A DNA stretch of 64,000 bases from Pantoea piersonii. GTDB lineage: Bacteria; Pseudomonadota; Gammaproteobacteria; Enterobacterales; Enterobacteriaceae. Where the stretch lies: the NCBI RefSeq assembly GCF_003612015.1, contig NZ_RARB01000007.1, positions 162,721 to 226,720 on the forward strand, in the 5' to 3' direction. The notes under the pieces were generated by a model that worked only from the letters and a program-made list of their open reading frames with translations, was not told the origin of the DNA and made no database searches. Positions within the stretch are counted from its first letter, which is position 1; every line of letters begins with the position of its first letter. A program made the position numbers and the translations under genes. Shown piece by piece: positions 49,723-59,600 of this stretch.

Positions 49723-50543
49723 GCGCGGTCATCAACGATAAAACCACCGCGGCGCGTCGTCTGCGCTGGCCTTTCTCCCGCCCGTTCAGCCTCAGCCTGC
49801 TGAGCCTGGCGCTGCTGCTGCTGATCTGGTGGAGCGTCACGGCGCTGGGCCTGATTAGTCCGCTGTTTTTACCTGCGCCGCAGCAGGTGCTGAGCAAGCT
49901 GCTGCTGATTGCCAGTCCTCAGGGGTTTATGGACGCCACGCTATGGCAGCATCTCGCCGCCAGCCTGACGCGCATGCTGGTTGCGCTGTTCGCCGCGGCG
50001 GCGATCGGTATTCCGGTCGGCATCGCCATGGGCCTGAGCCCGGCGGTGCGCGGCCTGCTCGATCCGCTGATTGAGCTTTACCGTCCCGTCCCGCCGCTCG
50101 CCTATTTGCCGCTGATGGTGATTTGGTTCGGCATCGGCGAGACCTCCAAAATCCTCTTGATCTATCTGGCCATCTTCGCGCCGGTGACGCTTTCGACCCT
50201 GGCGGGCGTACGTAATACGCAGCAGGTGCGGATACGCGCCGCGCAGTCGCTGGGCGCCAGCCGCTGGCAATTGCTGCGCTGGGTGATCCTGCCTGGCGCG
50301 CTGCCGGAAATCCTGACGGGGCTGCGTATCGGCTTAGGTGTCGGCTGGTCGACGCTGGTGGCGGCAGAGCTGATCGCCGCGACGCGCGGGCTGGGATTTA
50401 TGGTGCAGTCCGCCGGGGAATTTCTGGCAACCGACGTGGTGCTGGCGGGTATCGCGGTTATCGCGCTGATTGCTTTTACCTTAGAACTCGGGCTGCGCGC
50501 CCTGCAGCGTCGTCTGACGCCCTGGAACGGAGAACAACAATGA
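49719..50543 (+). CDS. tauC: Taurine ABC transporter permease
   Basis: A 274-residue inner-membrane permease of the BPD_transp_1 type with about six TM helices and the cytoplasmic EAA loop ([31 protein letters not shown]) that contacts TauB. It overlaps tauB and tauD by 4 bp on each side, so the four genes are translated as a coupled unit. Confidence 0.96.
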   Translation: MSAVINDKTTAARRLRWPFSRPFSLSLLSLALLLLIWWSVTALGLISPLFLPAPQQVLSKLLLIASPQGFMDATLWQHLAASLTRMLVALFAAAAIGIPVGIAMGLSPAVRGLLDPLIELYRPVPPLAYLPLMVIWFGIGETSKILLIYLAIFAPVTLSTLAGVRNTQQVRIRAAQSLGASRWQLLRWVILPGALPEILTGLRIGLGVGWSTLVAAELIAATRGLGFMVQSAGEFLATDVVLAGIAVIALIAFTLELGLRALQRRLTPWNGEQQ

Positions 50544-51379
50544 ATGAAAAGCTGAATATCACGGCGCTCGGCCCTTATATTGGCGCGCAGGTGTCGAATC
50601 TCGATTTAACCCGACCGCTCAGCGACACCCAGTTTGAGCAGCTCTATCACGCGTTGCTGCGCCATCAGGTGCTGTTTCTGCGCGATCAGCTGATTACGCC
50701 GCACCAGCAGCGCGCGCTGGCAGCGCGCTTCGGCGACCTGCATATTCATCCGGTTTATCCGCACGCTGAAGGCGTAGAGGAGATTATCGTGCTGGATACC
50801 CACCAGGATAATCCGCCGGACAACGATAACTGGCACACCGACGTTACCTTTATCAACACGCCGCCGGCGGTGGCGATTCTGGCGTCGAAGCTTTTGCCTG
50901 AATCGGGCGGCGATACCTTGTGGGCGAGCGGCATCGCCGCCTTTGAAACCCTTTCGGCGCCGATCAAAACCCTGCTGGAAGGGCTGCACGCCGAGCATGA
51001 TTTCAAAAAGTCGTTCCAGGAGTATAAATATCGCCGTACCGCAGAGGAGCACCAGCGCTGGCAGGAGGCGGTAGCGAAGCATCCGCCGGTGCAGCATCCG
51101 GTGATCCGCACTCATCCGGTAAGCGGACGCAAGGCGCTGTTCGTTAATGAAGGATTTACTACGCGGATTGTAGAGCTGAGCGAAAAAGAGAGCGACGCCG
51201 TGCTTGCGCTCTTATACGCACATGCCACTAAGCCGGAGTTCCAGGTGCGCTGGCGCTGGCAGCCAAATGACGTAGCGATCTGGGATAATCGCGTGACGCA
51301 GCACTATGCGAATGCGGATTATTATCCGGCAAGGCGGGTGATGCATCGGGCGACGGTGCTGGGGGATCGGCCTTTTTAA
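50540..51379 (+). CDS. tauD: Taurine dioxygenase (alpha-ketoglutarate dependent)
   Basis: TauD oxidises taurine with O2 and alpha-ketoglutarate to aminoacetaldehyde and sulfite, releasing sulfur for growth. The 279-residue protein carries the Fe(II) triad His99, Asp101 (NWHTDVTF) and His255 (TQHYAN), and the co-substrate arginine Arg266/Arg270 near the C-terminus, at the same numbers as E. coli TauD. It completes a full transport-plus-desulfonation operon. Directly after the stop begins a short repeat/hairpin element. Confidence 0.97.
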   Translation: MNEKLNITALGPYIGAQVSNLDLTRPLSDTQFEQLYHALLRHQVLFLRDQLITPHQQRALAARFGDLHIHPVYPHAEGVEEIIVLDTHQDNPPDNDNWHTDVTFINTPPAVAILASKLLPESGGDTLWASGIAAFETLSAPIKTLLEGLHAEHDFKKSFQEYKYRRTAEEHQRWQEAVAKHPPVQHPVIRTHPVSGRKALFVNEGFTTRIVELSEKESDAVLALLYAHATKPEFQVRWRWQPNDVAIWDNRVTQHYANADYYPARRVMHRATVLGDRPF

Positions 51380-51462
51380 ACGTCCGTACCGGGCTGCGGT
51401 GTAAATATATTAAAACGTCCGTACCGGGCTGCGACTGCGTTGCTGCGCCGGTACGATCGTTT
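51378..51462. repeat. 21-bp direct repeat with terminator-like hairpin after tauD
   Basis: A 21-bp sequence containing CGTCCGTACCGGGCTGCG occurs exactly twice (51378-51398, 51413-51433; period 35), the first copy starting within the tauD stop. The second copy pairs with 51448-51462: CGTACCGG/CCGGTACG (8 bp) and AAACG/CGTTT (5 bp) separated by a 2x2 mismatch. The first copy has the same left arm, so two left arms compete for one right arm. It lies between convergent tauD and yheS and may act as a 3'-end structure for both. Confidence 0.65.
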
Positions 51463-51496
51463 CAAGGCCAGAGAGAGTTAAATGTCCAAACTTTAA

Positions 51497-53401
51497 CTAG
51501 CTTGCCAGCATCGCCTCAAGCTGTTCCTGGGCATCCAGCCACGCCATCTCGACCTCCTCCAGCGCCGCTTTGCTCTCCGCCTGGCGCTGCAGCGCGGCGG
51601 TCAGATCTGCTTTACGGCTGGGATCGTAGATCTCGCCGTCGGCAAGCTGCGTTTCCGCTTCGGTGAGCTGGCTCTGCCATTTCGCCATTTGCTTCTCCAG
51701 CTTCTCGATCTCTTTGCGCAGCGGCTGCGTCTGGGCGCGCAGCTCGGCGTCGCGGCGCTTCTGATCTTTACGCGCCTGCGCGCTGTTGCCGTTGTCCTGC
51801 TTCGGTGCGGCGTCCGCCTGCGCCTGCTGCTTCTGCAGGTCGCTCAGCCACTGCTGGTAATCCTCAAGATCGCCGGGGAAGACATCAACCTTGCCGTCAT
51901 GCACCAGATAGAGATCGTCGGTGGTGGCGCGCAGCAGATGACGGTCGTGCGAAACCACCACCAGCGCGCCTTCGAAATCGATCAGCGCTTCGGTCAGCGC
52001 CTGACGCATGTCGAGATCGAGGTGGTTGGTCGGTTCGTCGAGCAGCAGCAGGTTAGGACGCTGCCAGACGATCAGCGCCAGCACCAGCCGCGCCTTTTCG
52101 CCGCCGGAGAAGCGCGCCGTGACTTCGCTGACCTTATCACCCTGAAAGCCAAAGCCGCCAAGGTAGTCGCGCAGCTGCTGTTCCAGCACCTTCGGCGCGA
52201 TGCGCGCCAGATGCTGCAGCGGCGACTCGTCGCTACGCAGATACTCCAGCTGATGCTGCGCGAAGTAGCCGAGCTTGATGCCTTTCGCCAGCCCGACTTC
52301 GCCATCAAGCGGGGTCAGCTCGCCCGCCAGCAGCTTAATCAGGGTCGATTTGCCCGCGCCGTTGCGGCCCAGCAGGCCAATACGCGAGCCCGGCACCAGA
52401 TTAAGTTTGATGGCGTCGAGAATGATGCGCTCGCCATAGCCTGCGGTGACTTTTTCCATCTTCAGCAGCGGATTCGGCAGGCTTTCCGGGGCGCGGAAGC
52501 TGAAGCTGAACGGGTTATCGACGTGAGCCGGCGCGATCATCTCCATGCGTTCCAGCATTTTGATACGACTCTGCGCCTGTTTCGCTTTAGAGGCCTTGGC
52601 GCGGAAGCGATCGATATAGCTTTGCAGGTGCGCCACTTTCTCCTGCTGGCTTTCGAACAGCGCCTGCTGCTGCGCCAGCTTAGCGACGCGCTGCCGTTCA
52701 AATGAGCTGTAATTGCCGGTGTATTCGTAGAGGGTTTCCTGCTCGATATGAATGATCTTATCCACGACCGGATCGAGGAAGTCGCGATCGTGCGAGATCA
52801 GGATCAGGGTGCCTTCATAGCTTTTCAGCCAGCGCTCCAGCCAGATTACCGCGTCGAGATCCAGGTGGTTGGTCGGTTCATCGAGCAGCAGGAGATCCGA
52901 ACGGCACACCAGCGCCTGCGCGAGGTTGAGGCGCATGCGCCAGCCGCCGGAGAAGTCGCTTACCGGCCGGTTAAGCTGCTCCTGACTAAAGCCGAGGCCG
53001 TGCAGCAGGCTGGAGGCGCGGGCGTGAATGCTCCAGGCCTGGATCGCATCCAGCTTGCCATGCAGCAGCGCGATAGCGTTGCCGTCGTTGCGCTGGTTAG
53101 CGTCCGCCAGCTCCGCCTCAAGCTGACGATATTCACGATCGCCGTCGATAACGTATTCCAGCGCCGCTTTGCTCAGCGCCGGGGTCTCCTGGTTAACCCA
53201 GGCCAGCGCCCAGTTGCCGGGAAAGGTCACGCTGCCTGCGTCGCTGCTGATCTCGCCTTTTAACAGCGAAAGCAGGGTCGATTTGCCGCAGCCGTTTTTA
53301 CCCACCAGACCAACTTTCTGGCCGGGGTTAATGGTGGCGGAAGCGTTATCGAGCAGCACGCGGACGCCGCGGCGGATTTGCAGAGAAGAAAAGACAATCA
53401 T
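51497..53401 (-). CDS. yheS: ABC-F family ATPase YheS
   Basis: A soluble ABC-F protein of 634 residues; family members bind the ribosomal E site and modulate translation. It has two ATPase domains, each with Walker A (GLVGKNGCGKSTLL; GLLGRNGAGKSTLI), signature (FSGGWRMRL; FSGGEKARL) and Walker B (LLLLDEPTNHLDLD twice). The domains are joined by the Arg/Lys/Gln-rich linker (RFRAKASKAKQAQSRIKMLE). A C-terminal Gln/Lys coiled coil follows. The start at 53401 (MIVFSSLQIRRGVRVLL) matches E. coli; the frame to 53467 is longer. No export domain is present. Confidence 0.97.
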   Translation of the reverse strand: MIVFSSLQIRRGVRVLLDNASATINPGQKVGLVGKNGCGKSTLLSLLKGEISSDAGSVTFPGNWALAWVNQETPALSKAALEYVIDGDREYRQLEAELADANQRNDGNAIALLHGKLDAIQAWSIHARASSLLHGLGFSQEQLNRPVSDFSGGWRMRLNLAQALVCRSDLLLLDEPTNHLDLDAVIWLERWLKSYEGTLILISHDRDFLDPVVDKIIHIEQETLYEYTGNYSSFERQRVAKLAQQQALFESQQEKVAHLQSYIDRFRAKASKAKQAQSRIKMLERMEMIAPAHVDNPFSFSFRAPESLPNPLLKMEKVTAGYGERIILDAIKLNLVPGSRIGLLGRNGAGKSTLIKLLAGELTPLDGEVGLAKGIKLGYFAQHQLEYLRSDESPLQHLARIAPKVLEQQLRDYLGGFGFQGDKVSEVTARFSGGEKARLVLALIVWQRPNLLLLDEPTNHLDLDMRQALTEALIDFEGALVVVSHDRHLLRATTDDLYLVHDGKVDVFPGDLEDYQQWLSDLQKQQAQADAAPKQDNGNSAQARKDQKRRDAELRAQTQPLRKEIEKLEKQMAKWQSQLTEAETQLADGEIYDPSRKADLTAALQRQAESKAALEEVEMAWLDAQEQLEAMLAS

Positions 53402-53514
53402 AAGCGCCGTATCGTCAGAATATGTTAATTTACCCACCACATAATTAGAGGGTGTCGCGTCGTGCATGGTAGCGGAAAACCGCCGCTATGACGACGCTTT
53501 GGAAGAGGATAACT

Positions 53515-54066
53515 ATGTCGCAGCCAGCAAAAGTTTTGCTGCTTTATGCCCACCCGGAAATGCAGGAGTCGATAGCGAATCGGGTTCTGCTGCAGTCGGC
53601 GCAGAAACAGGCGAACGTTACCGTACACGATCTGTACGCGCACTATCCTGATTTCTTTATTGATATTCACTATGAACAGCAGCTGCTGCGCGAGCATCAG
53701 GTTATCGTCTTTCAGCACCCGCTCTATACCTACAGCTGTCCTGCGCTGCTGAAAGAGTGGCTGGACCGCGTGCTGTCGCGCGGTTTCGCCAGCGGCGTCG
53801 GTGGCAACGCGCTGGAAGGCAAATACTGGCGCAGCGTGATTACCACCGGCGAGCCGGAGACGGCCTATCATCAGAACGGCCTTAACCGCTATCCGATGTC
53901 GGACATTATGCGTCCGTTCGAACTGACCGCACAGATGTGCCGCATGCACTGGATGACGCCGATGATCCTTTACTGGGCGCGTCGACAGCCGAAAGAGGTG
54001 ATGAGCCACTTTGCCCGCGCCTATGGCGAATGGCTTGCCGCGCCGCTGCCCAACGGAGGTCTCTGA
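53515..54066 (+). CDS. kefG: KefB ancillary protein KefG
   Basis: A 183-residue flavodoxin-like NAD(P)H:quinone oxidoreductase-family protein required for full activity of the KefB potassium efflux system. It begins with the phosphate-binding [11 protein letters not shown]. Conserved are [25 protein letters not shown], the active-site region, and [12 protein letters not shown]. The start at 53515 follows AGAGGAT. Its stop overlaps the kefB start (TGATG), so the two are coupled. Confidence 0.96.
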   Translation: MSQPAKVLLLYAHPEMQESIANRVLLQSAQKQANVTVHDLYAHYPDFFIDIHYEQQLLREHQVIVFQHPLYTYSCPALLKEWLDRVLSRGFASGVGGNALEGKYWRSVITTGEPETAYHQNGLNRYPMSDIMRPFELTAQMCRMHWMTPMILYWARRQPKEVMSHFARAYGEWLAAPLPNGGL

Positions 54067-55871
54067 TGGAAGGACAAACGCTGCTGACCGCAGGCGTTAT
54101 CTATCTGGTGGCGGCGGTGCTGATTGTACCCATCGCCGCGCGCCTTGGTATTGGTGCCGTGCTGGGCTATCTGGTGGCCGGGATCGCCATCGGCCCGTGG
54201 GGACTGGGCTTTATCAGCGACGTTGAGGAGATCCTGCACTTCTCGGAGCTGGGCGTGGTTTTCCTGATGTTTATCATCGGGCTGGAACTGAATCCGTCGA
54301 AACTCTGGGCGCTGCGGCGTTCGATTTTCGGCGTCGGCGCGGCGCAGGTGCTCATCTCCGCCGGCATCCTCGGCGCGCTGCTGTGGCTGAGCGACTTTAG
54401 CTGGCAGGCGGCGGTGATTGGCGGCATCGGCCTTGCCATGTCCTCAACCGCAATGGCGCTGCAGCTAATGCGCGACAAAGGCATGAACCGCAGCGAGGCG
54501 GGGCAGCTCGGCTTCTCGGTGCTGCTGTTCCAGGACCTGGCGGTCATCCCGGCGCTGGCGCTGGTGCCGCTGCTGGCGGGCAGCGATAGCGGCAGTATCG
54601 ACTGGATGAAGGTCGGCATGAAAGTGCTGGCGTTCGCCGGCATGTTGGTGGGCGGACGCTACCTGCTGCGGCCGATTTTCCGCTTTATCGCCGCTTCCGG
54701 CGTTCGTGAGGTCTTTACCGCCGCCGCTCTGCTGCTGGTGCTGGGCTCGGCGCTGTTTATGGACGCGCTCGGACTGTCGATGGCACTGGGTACCTTTATC
54801 GCCGGTATCCTGCTGGCGGAGAGTGAGTACCGCCACGAACTGGAAGTCGCCATCGATCCGTTTAAAGGCCTGCTGCTCGGGCTGTTCTTTATCTCTGTCG
54901 GCATGGCGCTCAACCTTGGCGTGCTCTATACCCATATTCTGGAGATCCTCCTCGGCGTGCTGATTCTGGTTACGGTAAAGACGCTGGTGCTCTATGTGCT
55001 GGCACGCGTCTACGGCCTGCGTAGCTCCGAACGTCAGCAGTTCGCCGGCGTGCTGAGCCAGGGCGGCGAATTCGCCTTTGTGCTCTTTTCCGCCGCTTCT
55101 TCGGTACATCTTTTCGCTGGCGATCAGCTGCCGCTGCTGCTGGTAACGGTCACGCTGTCAATGATGACCACGCCGCTGCTGATGCAGGGGATCGATAAAC
55201 TGCTGGCGCGGCGCTTTAATGAAGTTGATGAAGATGGGGAAAAACCCTTCGTCGACGATGACCAGCCGCAGGTGATCGTGGTGGGCTTCGGACGAATGGG
55301 GCAGGTGGTCGGTCGTCTGCTGATGGCTAATAATAAAAGGATCACGGTGCTGGAGCGCGACATCAGCGCGGTGAGCCTGATGCGCAAGTATGGCTATAAG
55401 GTTTACTATGGCGATGCGACCGAGCTTGAGCTGCTGCGCGCTGCCGGTGCGGCCAGCGCGCAGTCGATCGTTATTACCTGTAACGAGCCGGAAGATACCA
55501 TGGCGATCGTGCACCTTTGTCAGCAGCACTTTCCGCAGCTGGAGATTGTGGCGCGGGCGCGCGGGCGCGTAGAGGCGCACGAGCTGCTGCTGGCGGGCGT
55601 GACGCAGTTCTCGCGCGAAACCTTCTCCAGCGCGCTGGAACTGGGACGCAAAGCGCTGATTTCGGTCGGTATGCACCCCCACCAGGCGCAGCGCGCGCAG
55701 TTGCACTTCCGCCGTCTGGATATGCGTATGCTGCGCGAGCTTATGCCGAACCACGCCGACAACGCGCAGATTTCCCGCGTGCGCGAGGCGCGGCGCGAGC
55801 TGGAGGATATTTTCCAGCGCGAGATGCAGCATGAGAAACGGCAGTTTGACGACTGGGACGAAGATCAGTAA
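54066..55871 (+). CDS. kefB: Glutathione-gated potassium efflux antiporter KefB
   Basis: KefB is a K+/H+ antiporter of the CPA2 family opened by glutathione adducts of electrophiles such as methylglyoxal; the cytoplasmic acidification protects DNA. The 601-residue protein has about 12 TM helices (residues 1-380), including the HALESDKGL-like loop equivalent [20 protein letters not shown]-terminal RCK/KTN domain ([19 protein letters not shown], a Rossmann motif) gives the ligand gate. yheV follows after 21 bp. Confidence 0.97.
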   Translation: MEGQTLLTAGVIYLVAAVLIVPIAARLGIGAVLGYLVAGIAIGPWGLGFISDVEEILHFSELGVVFLMFIIGLELNPSKLWALRRSIFGVGAAQVLISAGILGALLWLSDFSWQAAVIGGIGLAMSSTAMALQLMRDKGMNRSEAGQLGFSVLLFQDLAVIPALALVPLLAGSDSGSIDWMKVGMKVLAFAGMLVGGRYLLRPIFRFIAASGVREVFTAAALLLVLGSALFMDALGLSMALGTFIAGILLAESEYRHELEVAIDPFKGLLLGLFFISVGMALNLGVLYTHILEILLGVLILVTVKTLVLYVLARVYGLRSSERQQFAGVLSQGGEFAFVLFSAASSVHLFAGDQLPLLLVTVTLSMMTTPLLMQGIDKLLARRFNEVDEDGEKPFVDDDQPQVIVVGFGRMGQVVGRLLMANNKRITVLERDISAVSLMRKYGYKVYYGDATELELLRAAGAASAQSIVITCNEPEDTMAIVHLCQQHFPQLEIVARARGRVEAHELLLAGVTQFSRETFSSALELGRKALISVGMHPHQAQRAQLHFRRLDMRMLRELMPNHADNAQISRVREARRELEDIFQREMQHEKRQFDDWDEDQ

Positions 55872-55892
55872 CAGCAACACAGGTTAACCAAC

Positions 55893-56087
55893 ATGCGTAA
55901 ACGATTTATTGCTGGTGCGGTTTGTCCGCACTGTCAGGAAAAAGACACGCTGGCGATGTGGCGTGAAAACAACGTCGACGTAGTGGAATGCGTAAAATGC
56001 GGGCACCAGATGCGCGAGGCGGATAAGCAGATCCGCGATCAGGTTCGCAGCCAGGAGCAAGTGATCGGTATTTTCCATCCAGAGTAG
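55893..56087 (+). CDS. yheV: YheV family zinc-ribbon-like small protein
   Basis: A 64-residue protein with two CxxC pairs, CPHCQ (residues 11-14) and CVKCG, likely a zinc ribbon. E. coli YheV is 66 residues and of unknown function, always downstream of kefB. It has its own ATG at 55893 and ends 193 bp before slyD. Confidence 0.95.
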   Translation: MRKRFIAGAVCPHCQEKDTLAMWRENNVDVVECVKCGHQMREADKQIRDQVRSQEQVIGIFHPE

Positions 56088-56117
56088 CGAAATGGCGCAG
56101 CTTTTTTTACGCTTAAA

Positions 56118-56146
56118 CTTACAGTGGGATTGAATTCCGATACAAT
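56118..56146 (+). promoter_or_regulatory. Probable slyD promoter
   Basis: TACAAT (56141-56146) is a good -10; CTTACA at 56118-56123, 17 bp upstream, is a fair -35 (4/6). This gives a leader of about 125 nt before the slyD ATG at 56281. No operator was recognised in the leader. Confidence 0.5.
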
Positions 56147-56280
56147 CGGCGCCACTAACGCTGAGGTTAATCGCGTAGCCTAAGGCGCGGTCTCAGCCCC
56201 GAACCTTTCTGGTTGGTGTTATTGCACGTAAGAATAGACCAATGAGACGGGATCTCAGTTCTCAACGGTTAGGAGATATC

Positions 56281-56844
56281 ATGAAAGTAGCAAAAGACCT
56301 GGTGGTGAGCCTGGCCTATCAGGTACGTACAGAAGATGGTGTGTTGGTTGACGAGTCGCCGGTAAGTGCGCCGTTAGACTATCTGCACGGTCATGGTTCC
56401 CTGATTTCTGGTCTGGAAAAAGCGCTGGAAAATCATGCGGTCGGCGACAAGTTTGACGTGCATATCCCGGCTAACGATGCATACGGCCAGTACGACGACA
56501 ACCTGGTGCAGCGCGTACCTAAAGACGTCTTTATGGGCGTTGACGAACTGCAGGTTGGCATGCGCTTCCTGGCGGAAACTGACCAGGGCCCGGTTCCGGT
56601 CGAAATCACCGAAGTGGAAGACGAGCACGTTGTGGTTGACGGCAACCATATGCTGGCGGGCCAAAACCTGAACTTCAACGTGGAAGTTGTCGCGATCCGC
56701 GAGGCGACCCCGGAAGAGCTGGCGCACGGTCACGTCCACGGCGAGCACGGTCACGATCATGACCACGATCACGATCATGACCATGGTCATGACCACGGCA
56801 ACGGCGGCTGCGGCAGCCACGGCGGTTGCGGCTGCAACCACTAA
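56281..56844 (+). CDS. slyD: FKBP-type peptidyl-prolyl isomerase and metallochaperone SlyD
   Basis: SlyD is a cytoplasmic prolyl isomerase/chaperone that also stores nickel for hydrogenase assembly. The 187-residue protein has the FKBP domain interrupted by the insert-in-flap chaperone domain (residues about 70-130). A C-terminal metal-binding tail of about 38 residues is dominated by alternating His-Asp and His-Gly, with three Cys (GGCGSHGGCGCNH). AGGAG lies 8 bp before the ATG at 56281; the upstream in-frame Met at 56242 is not supported. A terminator follows. Confidence 0.97.
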   Translation: MKVAKDLVVSLAYQVRTEDGVLVDESPVSAPLDYLHGHGSLISGLEKALENHAVGDKFDVHIPANDAYGQYDDNLVQRVPKDVFMGVDELQVGMRFLAETDQGPVPVEITEVEDEHVVVDGNHMLAGQNLNFNVEVVAIREATPEELAHGHVHGEHGHDHDHDHDHDHGHDHGNGGCGSHGGCGCNH

Positions 56845-56863
56845 GCCACGCCTGACCAATGAC

Positions 56864-56890
56864 AAGGCCACCAGACGGTGGCCTTTTCTT
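56864..56890 (+). terminator. Intrinsic terminator of slyD
   Basis: AAGGCCACC (56864-56872) / GGTGGCCTT (56877-56885), loop AGAC, followed by TTCTTTT. A 9-bp stem plus U-rich tail 20 bp after the slyD stop. Confidence 0.9.
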
Positions 56891-56999
56891 TTGCTCATAA
56901 CTTTTGCGGTCGACGCGTGCGCGCGAGGGTGGCGCATACCAGGGTATGTGACCTCTCACGCTGAGGCAGCATCGACGCTGCACAGCCACTCTGAATCTG

Positions 57000-57218
57000 T
57001 CAGTAATGCGGCGGCGGCGTCTCTTCCGACTGCGACGCAATCATCGACGGCGCGGCCGCTTTCAGCTTATCCAACAGCAGGCGCTGCTGCTCGCGCATTT
57101 TCGCCATCTCCAGCTCGTGCTGCACCACCGTTTGATTAAGCTGCTCGATAGTCAGCTCCTGAAAGGCCAGCTTGCTCTCCAGCGCTTCAAGCCGTTGTTC
57201 CCACTCTGATTGTTGCAT
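57000..57218 (-). CDS. slyX: SlyX family protein
   Basis: A 72-residue coiled-coil protein: nearly the whole length ([40 protein letters not shown] region) has heptads of Leu/Ile, ending SEETPPPHY, the SlyX signature tail. Function unknown. It is divergent from fkpA across 280 bp and convergent with slyD. Confidence 0.95.
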   Translation of the reverse strand: MQQSEWEQRLEALESKLAFQELTIEQLNQTVVQHELEMAKMREQQRLLLDKLKAAAPSMIASQSEETPPPHY

Positions 57219-57356
57219 GACCTCTCCTTATAGTGTGATGCGGCGAATCTCGCATCAGCCGCTGATTTTACGGTTTCCCCGCTAAGAATCACCCCATTTC
57301 TTTGCCGCTTCGCCTGACAGGGGTTGAATAACGTCTGCCGCAGCAGCATCTCTGAT

Positions 57357-57384
57357 GAAACTTCCTGATGCAAAAAAGGTCGGA
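57357..57384 (+). promoter_or_regulatory. Candidate sigma-E promoter of fkpA
   Basis: GAAACTT (57357-57363), a 16-bp spacer, then TCGGA (57380-57384) fits the RpoE pattern GGAACTT-N16-TCtGA with one change in each box. It lies about 115 bp upstream of the fkpA ATG. fkpA is a known sigma-E regulon member in E. coli. Confidence 0.7.
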
Positions 57385-57498
57385 GGAGAGCCGGGTAATT
57401 ACGCTGCGGGAGTGTTCGCCGCTGCCGCGTACAGTTATAGTGTGGAGCTTTAGTCCGCAATAATTCCCGAGGTGAGACGCTTCGGTTTTGGAGAAAGG

Positions 57499-58326
57499 AT
57501 GAAATCACTGTTTAAAGTCACAATGTTAGCCACCACCATGGCCATCGCGCTGAACGCGCCGCTGGCAATGGCAGCCGAAGCGACTGCAGCACCGGCTGCG
57601 AGCGATGCGGCACCCCAGGCACCGAAAAATGCGGCCTTCAAAAATGAAGATCAGCAATCAGCCTACGCACTGGGCGCCTCGCTGGGTCGCTACATGGACA
57701 ACTCCCTGAAGGAACAGGAGAAACTGGGCATCAAGCTGGACAAAGACCAGCTGATTGCGGGCGTTCAGGATGCATTCGGCGGTAAGAGCAAGCTCTCTGA
57801 CCAGGAGATCGAGCAGACCCTGCAGGCCTTTGAAAGCCGCGTGAAAGGCGCAGCGCAGGCGAAGATGGAAAAAGACGCGAAAGAGAACGCCGATAAAGGC
57901 ACCGCTTTCGCCAGCAAGTTCGCCAAAGAGAGCGGCGTGAAGAAAACCGAATCTGGCCTGCTGTATAAAGTAGAGAAAGAAGGCACCGGCGATGCGCCGA
58001 AAGACAGCGATACCGTTGTAGTGAACTACAAAGGCACGCTGATCGACGGCACCGAATTCGACAACTCCTATACGCGCGGCGAACCGCTCTCTTTCCGTCT
58101 CGACGGCGTTATTCCGGGCTGGACTGAAGGTCTGAAGCACGTGAAGAAAGGCGGCAAAATCAAGCTGGTGATCCCGCCGCAGCTCGCCTACGGTAAAAAC
58201 GGCGTGCCGGGCATTCCGGCCAACTCTACGCTGGTGTTCGATGTTGAACTGCTCGACATCAAACCGGCGCCTAAAGCAGATGAGAAAGCACAGGCGCCTG
58301 CCGCCGACGCGAAGAAATCTCAATAA
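57499..58326 (+). CDS. fkpA: Periplasmic FKBP-type peptidyl-prolyl isomerase/chaperone FkpA
   Basis: FkpA is a dimeric periplasmic prolyl isomerase and chaperone of the envelope stress response. The 275-residue precursor has a signal peptide ending PLAMA|AEAT (about residue 25). An N-terminal helical dimerisation/chaperone domain (residues about 40-140) precedes the C-terminal FKBP domain (VVVNYKGTLIDGTEFDNSY, VIPGWTEGLKHVKKGGKIKLVIPPQLAYG, LVFDVELLDI). The start at 57499 follows GAGAAAGG. A candidate sigma-E promoter lies upstream and a UUCG terminator downstream. Confidence 0.98.
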   Translation: MKSLFKVTMLATTMAIALNAPLAMAAEATAAPAASDAAPQAPKNAAFKNEDQQSAYALGASLGRYMDNSLKEQEKLGIKLDKDQLIAGVQDAFGGKSKLSDQEIEQTLQAFESRVKGAAQAKMEKDAKENADKGTAFASKFAKESGVKKTESGLLYKVEKEGTGDAPKDSDTVVVNYKGTLIDGTEFDNSYTRGEPLSFRLDGVIPGWTEGLKHVKKGGKIKLVIPPQLAYGKNGVPGIPANSTLVFDVELLDIKPAPKADEKAQAPAADAKKSQ

Positions 58327-58334
58327 TCTGTCTG

Positions 58335-58357
58335 CCGCCGCCTTCGGGCGGCGGTTT
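58335..58357 (+). terminator. Intrinsic terminator of fkpA
   Basis: CCGCCGCC (58335-58342), TTCG tetraloop, GGCGGCGG (58347-58354), then TTT. The 8-bp GC stem capped by the very stable UUCG loop lies 9 bp after the fkpA stop. Confidence 0.85.
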
Positions 58358-58482
58358 CATTTCCCGCCTGTGACAAAGCTCTGGCATAAGCGTGCGACAT
58401 TTGCCAGACTATCCCCTGCATAACTTTCCCAATAAAAAGAGTCTGCCCGCTGCGCTGAGACAGGCTCCAGCCATTTAGGGTA

Positions 58483-59214
58483 ATGTCTTCGATGTCAAAT
58501 CCATTCAATCCCGGCGAACTGAGCGACTTCGATTTACTGGAGCAGCGTCCGTTCGAGCAAGCGGACTACGATATTCTCAAATCTTATGAGGCGGTAGTCG
58601 ACGGCCTGGCGATGCTGATTGGTTCGCACTGCGAAATCGTGCTGCACTCGCTGGAAGACCTGAAATGTTCGGCGGTGCGCATCGCTAACGGCGAACATAC
58701 CGGTCGTAAAGTGGGCTCGCCAATTACCGATCTGGCGCTGCGCATGCTGCACGATATGCACGGCGCAGACAGCAACGTTTCCCGCGCCTACTTCACCCGC
58801 GCCAAAAGCGGCGTGCTGATGAAGTCGGTCACCATCGCGATACGTAACCGGCAGCAGCGCGTGATTGGGCTGTTGTGCATCAATATGAACCTCGATGTGC
58901 CTTTCTCGCAGATAATGTCGACCTTTATGCCGCCGGAAATGCATCAGGTAGATTCGAACGTTAACTTCGCCAGCTCGGTAGAAGATCTGGTGACGCAGAC
59001 GCTGGAGTTCACCATTGAAGAGGTGAGCGCCGATCGCAACGTCTCCAACAACGCCAAGAACCGCCAGATCGTGCTGAATCTTTATGAGAAGGGCATCTTC
59101 GATATTAAAGATGCGATCAATCAGGTTGCGGATCGCCTCAATATCTCCAAGCACACTGTTTACCTCTATATCCGCCAGTTCAAGAGCGGAGACTTCCAGG
59201 GGCAGGAGCGCTGA
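58483..59214 (+). CDS. yheO: YheO/DauR-family transcriptional regulator
   Basis: A 243-residue regulator with an N-terminal YheO-like PAS domain (residues about 25-140, [21 protein letters not shown] ... [20 protein letters not shown]) and a C-terminal HTH_22 (about 190-235, [35 protein letters not shown]). The close E. coli/Salmonella homologues are putative regulators; DauR-type members control D-arginine catabolism. The start is 58483 or 58492 (adjacent Mets; AGGGTA fits either poorly). The stop overlaps tusD, so yheO heads the yheO-tusDCB unit. Confidence 0.93.
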   Translation: MSSMSNPFNPGELSDFDLLEQRPFEQADYDILKSYEAVVDGLAMLIGSHCEIVLHSLEDLKCSAVRIANGEHTGRKVGSPITDLALRMLHDMHGADSNVSRAYFTRAKSGVLMKSVTIAIRNRQQRVIGLLCINMNLDVPFSQIMSTFMPPEMHQVDSNVNFASSVEDLVTQTLEFTIEEVSADRNVSNNAKNRQIVLNLYEKGIFDIKDAINQVADRLNISKHTVYLYIRQFKSGDFQGQER

Positions 59215-59600
59215 TGCGCTATACCCTGCTGGTGACCGGTCCGGCTTACGGCACGCAGCAGGCGAGCAGCGCCTTGCTGTTCGCCCGCGCGCTGCTGGCC
59301 TCCGGCCATCAGCTGCAGAGCGTTTTCTTTTATCGCGAGGGCGTGCTGAACGCCAATGAGCTGACCGCGCCGGCCAGCGACGAGGCGGATATCGTACGCG
59401 CCTGGCTTGCGCTGCATGAAGAGCAGGGCGTGGCGTTGAATATTTGCGTAGCCGCCGCGCTGCGCCGCGGCGTTACCGATGCGCAGGAGGCGGAGCGGCT
59501 GCAGCTGGCAGGCAGCAACTTACAGCCGGGGTTTGAACTCAGCGGTCTGGGTGCGCTGGCGGAAGCCGCGCTCGGCTGCGATCGACTGGTGCAGTTTTAA
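59214..59600 (+). CDS. tusD: Sulfurtransferase TusD
   Basis: TusD is part of the TusBCD hexamer that takes persulfide sulfur from TusA and passes it to TusE and MnmA for 2-thiolation of U34 in tRNA. The 128-residue DsrE-like protein has the relay cysteine Cys78 ([11 protein letters not shown]), the same number as in E. coli. It overlaps the yheO stop by 1 bp and abuts tusC. Confidence 0.97.
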   Translation: MRYTLLVTGPAYGTQQASSALLFARALLASGHQLQSVFFYREGVLNANELTAPASDEADIVRAWLALHEEQGVALNICVAAALRRGVTDAQEAERLQLAGSNLQPGFELSGLGALAEAALGCDRLVQF

